From Panaeolus papilionaceus (Eukaryota > Basidiomycota > Agaricomycetes > Agaricales), in NCBI GenBank assembly GCA_015501605.1, contig JADNRZ010000026.1:434001-498000 (forward strand): DNA of 64,000 bases. The letters run 5' to 3'. Within the stretch, counting starts at the first letter, position 1, and every line of letters starts with the position of its first letter. Positions 35,490 through 48,200 of this stretch are shown one piece after another. Both the position numbers and the translations under genes were made by a program. The notes beneath the pieces are model-generated. The model was not told where the DNA came from, searched no databases, and was given only the letters and a program-made list of their open reading frames with translations.

Positions 35490-36582
35490 ATGTCAGAGTA
35501 CACAAACGAACAAGCGCCCACATCTTTATGTCCAGGGTACAGATATGTTGAGAAGTTTGCGGATGATGGGGAGTATGAAGAGGAAGAAGAGGTGACTTAT
35601 GTCACATTGGATCTGGGCAACGTCGAACCGACATTAGTGCCTTCATCAACGGAGTACAGGCTCATCGTGCGTTGTTACTTTTTCTTCATCTCCACAGGTT
35701 TTAAAGAATGTTTTATATAGGGCCTTGATACACCAACGCCTTACCTGCAATTGCAAGGCACGATCTTCAAAGGCAGACATGATATGCTGTTGGGCACCGA
35801 GCTCGTTTTCACAGACAACAAAGGCACGTCGTTGTCGCCTCCAACGTGAACTTGAGTCCCGACCTTGAAAACATATGTACCTCACCACATTCGCAATCCC
35901 AGGGAGCCAGGATCGCGCCAAAAAACCCCTTATCCACGCCACAAACATCGAACAACGGATAGCGTTCAAAGAGGTCACACTCACCCCCAAAGGCTCTACT
36001 CATGATTCCGGAGCGAATTCGACGCGCAGTAAACAATCGAAGAAAGTTGTAGCATCGTCGAGCAAATTGAGTGGGAAGAGTAAAGCGAAGGGAAAGCAGA
36101 AAGCTTCTGCGTCGGAGCTGGATGCTGAGAACGTGGATGAGGGGGGTATGGCTGATGTACCTTCCGAAGAACGGGCTATGCAGATCGATCGCATGACTGG
36201 GTTGGTCGCCGAACCGGCTCGCGCATCTCGCAAGCGCAAATCAGTAGCTTCTTCCATTGCGGCGCAGAGCTCTGGATCGGCGAAAGGAAAGGAAAAGGCG
36301 GTGGAGAGTGGAAGGCGCGACACCAGATCGCGGATGGGAACGGACGCAGGCCGTAGTTTTGAGTATCCTTTGCATCCCCCTCCATTACCGGAGATGCAGT
36401 ATAGCTTTCCAGAAGAGGAACGTCAGGAGAGGATGGATGTGGATATGGATGCCCCGGCGCCTGCATTGCGACCCTCTCTCTCGTCACATCCGGTTCATGA
36501 GTTCGTCATTGATCCTGCACTTTTGGGACCGGAGGAGAAAGGGGGCGACGATATGGATGACATGTACGTCGATGATAAATAG
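35490..36582 (+). CDS. TFIIIC subunit with triple-barrel domain (Tfc7/Sfc7-like)
   Basis: Exons 35490-35666, 35721-35823 and 35903-36582 give 319 residues. The acidic N-terminus is followed by VTYVTLDLG, YRLIGLDTPTPYLQLQGTIFKG, LLGTELVFTDNK and a FKEVTLTPKGS end. Together these match the TFIIIC triple-barrel (subunit 6) domain. The C-terminal 200 residues are low-complexity, Ser/Lys-rich with basic clusters (SRKRKS) and an acidic tail. TFIIIC binds internal promoters of tRNA genes and recruits TFIIIB and RNA polymerase III in the nucleus. Intron 1 is 54 bases, GT-AG. Intron 2 (35824-35902) must start with GC to keep the frame and the domain, making a GC-AG intron. It is divergent from the Mrm2 remnant across about 220 bases. 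Confidence 0.8.
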
Positions 36583-38403
36583 GTAGCTATATCGATATGC
36601 CTAGTATTTCCAACAAGTACTTGTTTCTTGTTTCAGTACACTACCCGGAGTTAGAAGCAACGAGTACGAAGAGCTTGACATCTTTTGCCAATAAAGTCTT
36701 GGAAAAATTATGGAATTGCTCCATTAGAACGACTTTACAACCAAACATTTCTAGCAAATTACATTTACCATAGTTTACCATATTACAACTTTGTTCAGTT
36801 CGCTTCAAATTTGACATAGACACTGCCTCCAGTTACAGTAGAGACTAGAGCTGCGTTCGATATGCTAAAACCTTCCTGGGTGCCAGTAAGCATCTTCAAG
36901 TCTCTCCGGAGGCAGATTTCGTCTACCAACCGAATCAAGGCAAATCGAAGGCGTCGAAGCAGGAGGTGTACCCTTTCGAATTATTCGGCAGTCCCCTGTC
37001 CCAAAAACACGATGACGTTTGGTTATGAACAGTTCGACAATACGAGCTATTTCCGTTTAAACACAAATTGTTTAAAAAGTATTTTAATAATACATGCTCT
37101 AAATACATGTCACTTCGAGACTCTCGAGATTGTTTAAACAGAAACCCTTCAAATAGATGATTAAATGAATACAACGGTTGAACCTATGTCAGGAACTGTG
37201 AAAGGAACGACGGTCCCAAGAGGACGGGAAGGGTTTGGAAGGGTGCGTTGTTCGAAGTGGGTACTTAAAGTCCGGAAAGAGGTCATAAGCCGGGAAAACG
37301 TACCGGGGGCGATGAACAGTGGATGGGGACTTTGATTGGTCCTAGAGGGTCCGTGCGTAAATCATAAGCGTTCACTGAGTTAATATTATCGAATCTGATG
37401 CATAACTGCGTAGTTCCCGAGAGTATATAGGGCTGTACTTTGGACCTGTAGTGTTTGTGACAACGGGACACGAGACGGCACATGGTAAGCTTAGAGGAAA
37501 CAACAGACAGTTAAATGTACCGGAATCTTACTGGGGCAGCTAGGTAGAAATACTCGAGTATGTAGACTATGAAGGTACCTTATCCGAGTCTAATACAATA
37601 CGAGTCGGGGATATGAGGGCTGTGGTTGAAAGATAAACTAAGGAATGGATAGGGGTGAACGGTAGAGGTAAAGAATATCAAGGGTATACGATATAGCGGT
37701 AGTGATGGTGGAGTGTTAGGCTGAGGGTGGACCGAGTTGTATCATGGAAGCATTCAGTTTCCTCAGCTCCATTCTCATGAACTGACCCTTTGAACAGCCT
37801 CTCACAAACCTGTCCATTCCCATAAAGTGCTCTAGGTTACAGTGTGCTCAACGCCATTAAATCTTGCGTCGAGAGGACTAGCATTGACCACCTGTGACTT
37901 TGACAGGTGTACATATACCTCCTCATATACCACCTCCCTGCTCCACTGTCGCCCACTTGCCCTCTCTCCCATATATTTCATAATCATTCACTCGATTTCT
38001 AGGGACACACATTCTGTGAGCACACTGACACTCCCTCTCGCACATTGCTTCAAGCTTGTTCTGCCGAGACCCTTACTTTCATTCAAATATTTATTGACAA
38101 TTTAAACGGGCGTTTAAATGATACCTTGAATTCCGTTGAATTGACATTTAATCACATTTTTGTTTAATCGAGATATTAAATTCTTCGGTTAAATAGTAAT
38201 CTGTTTAATGATTATTTATTGTAAGTTATTGTGTATAACAGTCATTTTGTTTAAACTGTGTTCTGAGAAATGAAATTTTGCTTCAATTTCAAATTGAAAT
38301 TCCCAAGACATCTTTGTTGCCACTTGATCGAGCGGAGGTGTGATGAATTCAGTATTCGACTTGTTGAATCAGACCACCATCTTGTCCCCCTTTCATTAGC
38401 ATC
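36583..38403. other. Gene-free stretch with AT-rich GTTTAAAC-type palindromes
   Basis: About 1.8 kb with no supported gene. TTTAAA-centred palindromes recur near 37050, 37070, 37130, 38100 and 38247, and 38100-38270 is strongly AT-rich. No clear terminal repeats could be aligned. Confidence 0.4.
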
Positions 38404-38897
38404 ATGGGATTATTCTACCCGGGTAAGTTTCTGGTCAGTGCCATTCCGCAGAGTAATACTAACATCATATGACAGATGTCACCAAACGTCCCCACAAGCG
38501 CCTCTCCATGCGTTCCCACTATCCATTTCCTGTCGTTTGGGGTTTCATAATCAATGAAAAACATCAGGATCAAGCATGTAACGACAGCCTGGTAAATGTC
38601 CAGCTCGAAAAGCAGCTGACTCTTCAAGAGCGTACCTCGTTCATCTGCAACTTTCTAAGGGAATACAATCATGACATTGTCGAGGAATGCAAGAAGATAT
38701 ACGACTCGGGAGACTTGCATATTGCCTCCCTTGTCATCGAAAAGGGACAACCCCAATATCTTGTGGCGTTTTTTGTTTGCACGAGGCCCGACCCCAGCAT
38801 CCTACCTTCCCAAGACAAGATTGATGAATTGAAGAAGGTTCTGGGTGCGTTTGGAATCGATTGCGAGCCACACTGGTATATGAAGGACACCGTCTGA
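38404..38897 (+). CDS. Unknown small protein (two exons)
   Basis: Exon 1 is 38404-38422 and exon 2 is 38476-38897. The 53-base intron has a GTAAGT donor, a TACTAAC branch site and a GACAG acceptor. Splicing joins MGLFYP to DVTKRPHKRL in phase, giving 146 residues. The protein is soluble-looking with a helical middle (EKQLTLQERTSFICNFLREY) and a mixed alpha/beta C-terminal half (LHIASLVIEKGQPQYLVAFF). No signal peptide or membrane segment is seen. The near-perfect intron signals are the main reason to believe it. I do not recognise the family. Confidence 0.55.
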
Positions 38898-40912
38898 GTC
38901 TTGACCTTGTCCATCGCTTTCAGAGAGTATGTCATTAGGTGTATTATTGATTTGACCCCTCGTTGTTGACTCCCTTTATGTAGGATTTTAATGATTTCAA
39001 GCACTTTTCTGATAAATCTTGATCATCGTTCCCTTCGTGTACGAAGCTCTCTTGATCACTACAACACAACACATACCAAATCATGTATTTCTCTAAAGTT
39101 TAATATCTGTCCAATCGTCTGCCCATTTTGTGACAACATCCTGTTCGACAAATTTCAAGCTATCCTCCTCAAGGCCTGTGCCCTTGTCGCAGCCAATAAC
39201 AGTGGAAAAAGTTACAGATGCCATGCGTAGGAGGAACCATAGGACGGGCGCTATACATCTGCCTTATATTTTGTTCTCATTCTCGTGAAAAGAGAGCTAA
39301 CGGATTCCGAAAAATCCAAATGCACTCCAAATGGATTCCAATGGACAGATGGACTTTGATGGAGTCATGTCATGGGATGTGATGAGGCGCGTCTCAAACG
39401 CGTCAAGTTTGGCCAGCGTTTTGTGAGGGACTGATGTTCTCAAATAAAATAAAATAAATATTCCATACTGTGCTTTAGTCAAATTTTGACACTTGGCGAT
39501 GTTATCTTTGCGAGATGGTATCCTATCAAAATATCTAGGTCTGACAGTCACTGGTTTAACCATAAAGTATGTCATGGAGTTGTACAGCCTGCAGCTTGAA
39601 GTGGCCAATGCAACACAGCAGTAGAACATGCCAACACAGGCAAAGACTAGAGGGTATGGGGAGAAGGCAAGGAATATTGGCTGTCAGGGGCTTGCAGCAT
39701 TGTCAGTGGCGGTCTAACCAGGCAGCGCTCACCTCAATTCCCTCAAAATAACCCACTCTTCAACAGAATTTTATTAGGACTGACTCCATCCAACTTTCAT
39801 CCCCCCATTAAAATCAATAACACATCCAATTCGGCCTTTGCTAGGCGGATTGGCGGGCCTGAAGACACAGTGACAAGGAGCCCCAGCCACATTGGGGGCG
39901 CAGGTGGTGTGCAAACCTAGCATCTTCAATTATAATACACTGACACTTTAATTTTTTGCATAATTGACGTGTACGGTGTTCGAGACGCCAGATTACTTCG
40001 ACATTGCGCTTTGGCTCCCGAGCTTCTTTGATTCCTGGTCGGATCCCATGCTCCCTCATGTACCTCCCTTTCACGCGGCCCCTAACCTTAATCATCTCGT
40101 CATATTCTATACTACTAGAACTTATACTAGTAGACAATATGAGGTTCTATACATTCTAAATAGGTGTCTATGGACAATTGGGACCTTATTTAAACCAAAG
40201 TTGTCAAGTTCATTAATAACATTTCGAGCGTTGCGCATAACCAGTTGCAGTTTAGGTGGCTTTTAATGCCACTTGTGTCGATCAGGTGTTGATGGACTCT
40301 TTTTGTCATGTTTCTGGACTTACTTACTTCGACTTCCAGAATTCAATCGCCCCTATCTCTGACACCCACAGGACAAAATATTGCTATCATTCGCGCCATT
40401 GTCAAAGCCCACCCAAGCGGCAACCTCTACTTTATGGTATCCTATGGCACTGTTTCAGCCCCCCGGGTGACCCTCGGAAGAGGAAGGACGAGGAGACTGT
40501 GATCATGAGTGCACATGGCACCAGTCGGTCGAAACGACAAAAGAAGTCCCTCCGACTTCCAAGATGTGTCTTGTCATCCGGGTGAATGGGTGAATCTCAC
40601 CCTATGTCACTCGAGGTATGGACTGCTCCGTGAAGTGAATTGACCTTGGTAATCAGCCAAGTGGGTTATCTTTACCGGCTGCACCTGAATGAGTTGGAAT
40701 CTCTTGAAAAGTCTGACACCGGGACTCGACGTTGCCTCCGGAATCATCATTCTCCGGTGACTACGAATCATGAATGCATCAGGTCCGGTATATGTTCCAA
40801 ATCCAGATATCTCTTTTGACAGGCGTTGTAACACCATACTTGTATAAAAACATCTACAACAGCTTCGACTTGTCACCCATCTTCCAACCAAAGCTCAGAT
40901 TGATAACCATCA
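38898..40912. other. Mostly gene-free stretch
   Basis: No supported gene over 2 kb. A short frame around 40340-40450 (LTPTGQNIAIIRAIVKAHPSGNLYFMV) reads protein-like and follows a possible CAG acceptor. I cannot extend it into a gene; it may be a fragment. A TATAAAAA element near 40841 probably belongs to the EthD-like gene. Confidence 0.35.
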
Positions 40913-41697
40913 ATGTCAGGTCTCTTCTACGTCTACTGTGATACAGGGGCTAAAGTTGATGATGCAGACTTTAACGGTCAGTCCTTGATCTTTAACTATG
41001 AAGATAATCAGGCTGCTGACCCATAAATCGTCGCATCATCATCGATTTAGAATGGTATGACGAAATACACATTCCAGAGCTCTTTACCTTGAAAGGCTTT
41101 ATCGATGGCCAGCGATACTTCGCCGCCGACTCACTTACTCCTTACTACCTTACCACCGTCACTGTTGACACCCCAGACCCCACGTCCATTATCAACAGTC
41201 AAGAATTTAAATCCCTTGTCGAAGGAGCCTCTCCACGTGAACGGAGGATCTTAACAACTGCCCAAACGGTCAACCGAAGGGATCTAGAAACTATCTTTGA
41301 ATACCCTCCCCCCTCGTCTTCTCCTGTGCCTCGCAATCCCGTACCAAAATATCTCTTCGTAGCCCTCGTGGACATCCTGGAAGACAGTCCTGCCTTCGAG
41401 GAGGAGCTCAACAGGTGGTACAATGACGTCCACATCCCCGATATCGCCAAAACAGCTGGATGGACCCGTAGTCGCCGCTTCAAGCTCAAGGAGAGCGTCG
41501 AGCTCAACCCCAACACCGATTCGACTATTCACCTGAACACACACAAATACCTTGCATTACACGAATTCACAACCGACCATAACCAGTATATGAGTGACCC
41601 GGCGATGCTTGCGGCTATGCAGACTGAGGAAGTTCAGGCGCTGCTTCCGAAATTGAAGCTTGAAATGCGTCATTTCGTCTTACACAAGAGTTGGTAA
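40913..41697 (+). CDS. EthD-like dimeric alpha+beta barrel protein
   Basis: Exons 40913-40976 and 41051-41697 splice in phase (74-base intron) to 236 residues. Two related modules are visible. The N-terminal one has EWYDEIHIPELFTLKGFIDGQRYF, and the second has LNRWYNDVHIPDIAKTAGWTRSRRF followed by KYLALHEF. The W-Y-[ND]-[DE]-x-H-I-P motif with its central histidine is typical of EthD/ferredoxin-like dimeric barrel proteins in fungi. These act in small-molecule turnover or as stand-alone proteins of unknown role. No signal peptide. A TATA-like element lies about 70 bases upstream. The specific substrate is unknown. Confidence 0.8.
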
Positions 41698-42217
41698 TTC
41701 AAGTCGCCTACACGTCAGAGCGATCCTTTCAAACAATTACATATGCATACCACCACTCTGATTGTAGTATTGCTCACTCTGTGTCACATTTCGATTCCGC
41801 TTTGTGATATACTTATCAAGCATTTCACTCGAAGGGATACGGGGACATGTCAATGAAAGAATCGTACAGGGTACTTCGACCGTGTTCGACGCGCTGAGCG
41901 GACTTCAGAGACCTCGGTCATTTCGGTCGGTCTGTACACCGACCCCGCCTAAACGCTAAATTATCATGACAGTCTATCTGATCATGTATCATGTTGCCTC
42001 GAGAATCAAATTTAAATGACATTCTAAAATATGCCGCTAGATCTGGATACCGATGCAGGAAATACAGGATACATTCGAACATGTGAACTCTTGAAATCAG
42101 GACATGAATATCATCAAATTATGAAGCATCATTACTGTTACAGGGGGTGGAAAAGATTACAGAGAACCATTCAACCAGAACAGAAAGAAACTCGAATGCG
42201 ACTCGTCGATAGATAAC
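41698..42217. other. Intergenic, convergent 3' flanks
   Basis: Between the EthD-like gene (plus) and giant paralogue B (minus). A TCGGTCATTTCGGTCGGTCTGTACACCG-like stretch near 41915 is repetitive but short. No gene seen. Confidence 0.4.
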
Positions 42218-45200
42218 TCAAAAGCCTCCAAGAACCCGCTCAACTAATATCTTGTTATTCACGCCGTAGTCTTCACAGGCAGTTGTGAGGTTAGTAGCGT
42301 TGCAGCGCGTTGCCATGTTATGAACTTTTACATATGAGATGAGCTTTAGTACTTTGATTTGAAGAGGAGCAAGAATAAACTCACTCGTTTTCAGAGTCCG
42401 AGGCTTGATCAACTTTATGAGCTGTATCTCGATCACGGAAAAGACATCGTCGATCTTCCATTGATATGCCAGAAGGAACGCTTGAAGTAAATCCGTCAAA
42501 GGGATCTCGTTGGGTGCGGCACGAAACTGGGGAGAATATACATAACCTTTAGGGTCTCGTTAGCACGCACTGGCGTAGTGCCGTGAACAGTCAGTAAAAT
42601 GTACGCACTGAGAAGGTAATTGACAGAGCTCTCAGAGAAAAGTGGAGCGTTGGGTCCTTCGTGGCGAGGTGATATGATGGGGAGATTCTGGTCGGTACTC
42701 AATGGCAAGTTTAACATATTGAAGCTTGTTGGATCGCTGCTGGACGCTGCGAGAAATACGCGATGTGCGTGAAGGAGTGTCGAGGTGCCCGATGCATCCG
42801 TCGCTTCAATAACAATGTCAGTAAATTGTCGGGATAGCCGAAGATCGTGAAGCCTCTGTCCAACAATACTAGCTGTGTGCGTTTGCGAGACAGTATTTGC
42901 GGGGACTGAGGGTTGGTACTCAGACAAAACACCAACGTGGGTTAGCAGTTGCTTGTAGTCCGTCAGGAAATGCTTGACCCTGAAGATGTGCTGGTCGTCG
43001 TCCTTGTCAGTGTAAATGAGCTGCTTCGCACTGCGCCAGGTCCATTGCTCGAGCACAGCGTCGTCAACATTAAGGAATATCTCCCTGTCAGAGACATCGC
43101 TTGGAAGGCTGTCTCCGATGCTGGCATCTGATCCATCAGGTGGGAGCCTTTTCATCAAGAAAGCGTATGACTGTTTGACATATTCGATGACGATTGACTT
43201 TTGGGCGGGGTTGAGGTCCATATTTTTTGAAATGTCGCAGAGACTTTCGATGTGGAGAACCTAAGGCGCAAATACATTAAGCAGCTGGGCACAAAAAGTC
43301 ACAACTTGAATCAATACTCACCACCTCCAGCTTAGTGGGTCGGCCGAGCTTGTCATAGATAGGTAGAATACACTCGTCTGGTTGCGTTTTGAAGCAAGCC
43401 CGTTGGGTCCAAGCAACCGACTCGAACTCTTCACGGACGAGGTTCGACGGCTTGACGATACATGGCAGACTGGTAACGCTGTCAGGGATCGGGATTCTAT
43501 CTTGTTCATTTCCTGAAGAATGAGCACGCAGAGCAACCATGCTACGAGGAATAAATGCGAGCTCGTCTAATTGAGACAACAGGTGTTCTTTCTGTGCCCC
43601 CTGCTTGTGAGCAATGATAGCAACGTCGGTGGCGTAGACTTTGAATACTGCAGCAGCACGGTCACAGAGCCTTGATTTGGCGTGATCGTCATTGGGGTCC
43701 ATTTCGTAGACAGCCTGGTCGATGGAGTTCGCGCAGTCGATGAACATTTCGAAGTCTAGTTTCGACTGTCGCTTGAGACCATAGCGTTCTAGCTTTTCTT
43801 CAAGAGGTCGAATAACAGAAGAGGTGAAACGATCGGAGTTGTCGCCAAACGCATCACGAAAGAGTTGATCACGAGCATAGAGCGTACTGGTTAGTTTGAA
43901 TTCCCCGATGAAATTAGGAATGTAGAGAGAGACCCGGGATGGGTATGGAACACGTTCAATCCAAGTAACGATGAATTCCTTGAAGTTCCGTAGTTCCAGA
44001 TCGCTCGTCGCTACGTGTGCGTGGAGGTTAAGAAGATCTGGGATTTGTTGATATTCTATATGAGGGCCGTTGAGGTATTCTAAGGAACCGTAATTAGAAA
44101 GTGGCCTGGTGATGAACTGCGTCGCCAACTTCATATCCACGTGTTGTGGAAGCATGTTGGTGTCATTCGCAGACCTGATAAGAACTTGTGAGTTTAGACA
44201 TGATGGCCAGATTGGTAGTTCGCGAGCCATCCTTTGGATGCGACCGTCACGTCCTCTGTTGAACGTAACAAGGCCCCGAGCCCAATCCGCAAAGTATGAG
44301 TGAAGGTGGTTCTGGTTGTCAAATTTTCGCAAAACGTCCACGCCTTGCAATGTACGAGCAAGCTTTTCGAGTGTGACCAACGGGTATACGGTCAATTCCT
44401 GAACCCTGTTGGAAGACAAAACGACCGGAAGGTTCAATGTTGTCAGCGCTTTTCCAAGGTTGGGCGAATAATCAGCGCCAATGACGAGCGCAGGACCTGA
44501 TTCCTCGCAAGCCTTGAGGGACACATATCGGTCAGGCGAGATGGTCGGCATAAGAGGGAAGTCTTGTACATGTTGTGGCTGCAATCCAACGCTTTTGTAG
44601 CGATCCCAAAACCGCCAAAAGTCAGATATCCATGCAGCGGTGATGCTGGGAACATCCCGAAATATGTCCTGTTTTGAAATGGTTTCGCCAACAAGTCTCA
44701 CTATCCCTGGTGCGTCCAGTGTGACCACATTGAGACCTAATGCAGCCATGTAGGCTTGGTCGAGGCGAGGGTGGATAAAGTGATGCGGCCCGAAGTTGTG
44801 GCGGAAGACAGAGAAACCAGACCCAGTTGGCCAAGCGAAATACTGATGAATGCTGGATGCCCGTTTGAAGGGTACGAAGGCGTCATTGCTAAGAGCAAGG
44901 ATGGGGAGGCCTTCAAGGTTGGACGCAGACAGATAATTGTAGATTTCTTGTAGCCTCTGGACGTTGGTTCGGGTTGCAAGTGGGGTAGTGGGGGTGGCGT
45001 TGTCAGCGGAAGGGGAGAGTAATTGGCAGAAAGAGGCATCTTGCTCGTAGATCTGTTCTCTCAGAAATTCGGGTGTCACGTAGGCGAGAGACGTGTTGGC
45101 ATATCTTTGGATGAGGTCTGATACGCTGCCATCCGGAGATACCAAGCGTTCTGGTCTTAGATGATTCAGCGCATGTCCGACAGCAGCTGGAAGATCTGTT

Positions 45201-48200
45201 TGCAGAATCACGGCTTCATCTGGGCGGAGCACAATCGAAGGAGACGACACACTATTGAACACCTGGCGAAGGGTGTTCGGGAGATGATTGGAGTAGAAGG
45301 ACTCAATTATCTCCTCACAGATATAACCCTGGGATTCGCCACTGGAAACCTTGGGCCACCAAGTTTTGTTCCCAACAACTTCGTCGGCGGCGAGACTCTC
45401 TAGAAGAAATAGATAGAGTGGAGGGATGACATCCTGCAAAAGCCATCTGTTGTATTTCGTATCGCCAGCGTCTGATCTGTCCAATCTGATGCTACGACGA
45501 TCAGGGGATAGGTAAAACGACGCCATTATATGCACCCCTAGACTCGTGTTTATGGGAAGTGGTAGGGTGGAGAAGTAATGGAAGCCACTGCTGGAGGAAG
45601 AACTGTGGTTGCGGGTCCCTAACCGGGCAGCTATACCAGCAACGGCAGAATTTTGGAAGCGATAGCCCCCTACTAGGAGATTCTTGGGCACAGGCAAACC
45701 TAATTGTTGGGCGACTCTCCACTTTACAACACTTTTTCGTAGGCCGTGCCTTGAAGAGATTGTGACGTCGTGGCAAGAGTATGGTACGGTCGCCGTTGAT
45801 TGAACTGGATCTTCAAGTTGCAGTGCCGTCCGCGTAGCAGAGCCAACCCAGCTAGGATATGAATCCCCTGACTGTCCATCACGCAATATAGCTTCAATAA
45901 CCGTAAGGTTGGTAAAGAGCAGACAGTTGGATGCCATTTCTCCGAAAAATGGTTGAAAGACGTCCCGCCGGATCTCCTCTGGATCCCAGGATTTGGTATA
46001 TGCACACTCTGACAATCTAGCACGGCGAGTGCGAAGGGGGAGCACAAATAATGTCTAGATATACCATCAAGCAATCGGTCAGATTGTGTTACCTGTCCGT
46101 AGTATTAACTTACCCCTTTATAATCTCCGGTCGTACTGGTTTTCGCATCAAAGCCAAAAATTCCATCCAATGAAGCCAAATGGTCAGGATATAGTCTGTT
46201 CATCAGAAGTTAGATCATCCTGATTCAGGATCATGGAGAAGTTGCGACTACTGACGCTCGAACTTTGTTTAAGCTCAACATGAGAGCCGTCTTCCCCATA
46301 GGAAGGTGCTTTCCTGATGGGTTCAAGAATAGCACACACCCACGGGAGATAATCATCGCGACCTTGAGTAAGTAGATTCAGTCAATCTTTCAATTTTCAT
46401 GGGAAATAAATTTAATTCTCTTACCTCGCAGAAATAGAACATAGTCGCAGACCCAAGCCCAAAGCGACCAATGGTGTTTGCAAGGCCCGCTTTGCTACCA
46501 ACGCTTGTCTCACAAATGCCAGCGAAGTCCCTGTCTTCAAAAGTTGCATCGTTGTGAATGACCAAGGAAGGCCCCTTAGCTAGGTCCGACATGGTTGATG
46601 GCGACAAAACCCTTGCTGGGGATGAGACTTTACCTATGTGCTCATTAATCATGGCGCAGAAACGCTTTGCCCTGGCGTCAACAGCATTGGCAACGAATTC
46701 GATTAGGAACTGTCGAGGATCGTAGCCTTTGAGGACATTCTGAATCTGAGCGAGAGGTTTTGCACCCATCGATAAACCCGGCAAAGCAGTCGCAAATTGG
46801 AGACCCAGCCTGTCCAGCCCAAGCTTGTGTGCAAGTCGGTCGCTTATGGAAGAGTGTGCGAGGAAGTATTCTCCCAACTCGTCAGAGAGCAGTGTCTCAG
46901 AGGCGAAAACGTCGTCATATTTGGTACGAGGGAGAGGGCGGAAAACCATAGTCGTATCTGGGATCAGAATGGTATCACGTTCGTCCTCTGATAGGTCATC
47001 GGGAAGTGAATCCAAAAGTTGACTTCCAGCATTTACCCACTGGATCGATGGCTGCTGCTCTCCTAGTGCTTGTATCTTGCGGACAATTGCCGCAGTTGTC
47101 GGTCTGTGAAAATGGTCATAAACACAAGAGGTCAACTCACGACGCTATGAAATGTGGAAGGGAGCCATTACCTTTCCATACAACCAAGCTTGATCATAAA
47201 TTCGCGACTAGACTCGGCGGCGACTCGGATCTGGTGAAAGCCAGAATTTAGGACGACCTTGCCGAAAAGGGCGTCCTGAACCTCCACAAGAGTTCCGTTA
47301 GAAGTAGGCACCCAGCACCGTCCAGCAATTATCCTCTTTAATTCGTCCCATTCGGTATTTGAGAGTATACGTCTGCTGAGCTCTGAGATGATTTCTGTCG
47401 CGGCTTCGTAACGCTCACGAGTACCCGGCGCCGAGTTTTCAGGCGAGGCAAGAATGTGCTCAAATTGCTTGATGATTACGACCTGTGGAAGAGGCCTATC
47501 CCAGCCCAGAAATCGTCTGAGCCCAGGAACAAGGCGGGTGTCATATGCGAAGTCGAGACACGAAAGAACTTTGTTGTAGAGGTGCTTGGAGGTGGATGTG
47601 TCTGATGCGTCCCAGGTGTTTTTAGGGCAAGTCAAGCGCTCGTCGGTGGGTAGCCAAGGAAGATCCTGATGATTGACCAACGTCGGGTCTAGAGTTCGGA
47701 GATCGAAGTCGGTTTTGTTGCTATAAAGGCAAGACAGCAACTCCTTTGAGATAGCAATGGCATCCGCTGAAGAGGAATGCTGCCTAGATATGTATTTGAT
47801 GCGCTCAGACAGGATGGCGACAGTGAGGGAGCTTTGCATCAGGTTAATGTTATGCAAGTGGCGAAGGATGGCTATTTGCGCTCCCTGTGCTAGTGGAAGT
47901 TGAGGATTGCCATTTTCGAAAAGGCGTGCAAGTGAAGAAAATGGGTCTATCGCAGCTGAAGGGCTTATATCTGCATTATGCCCAGCTACTTGGAGGAACC
48001 GCGTATCCGCAAGCTTTTTGATGATACGGGGTGGAATGGAATGCCTGAGACGTTGGATTTCTTGGAGCACAGACAAGCAGACTTGAGGAGTCTGATCGTT
48101 GAAGTAATCGAGTGCCAGGTCCAACAATTCGTCCGTGGAAATTCGGTCAGACGCTGGAGCCAGATGTGTCTCCAGTTGCGAGGCTACGCTGGGGGCGAGT

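Noticed and set aside
35330..35521. Minus-strand hydrophobic frame starting MKTMIRLAVFGC as a possible first exon of the Mrm2-like gene
   Set aside because: It ends in a stop without a plausible donor leading to the methyltransferase frame, and its sequence does not resemble the family's N-terminus.
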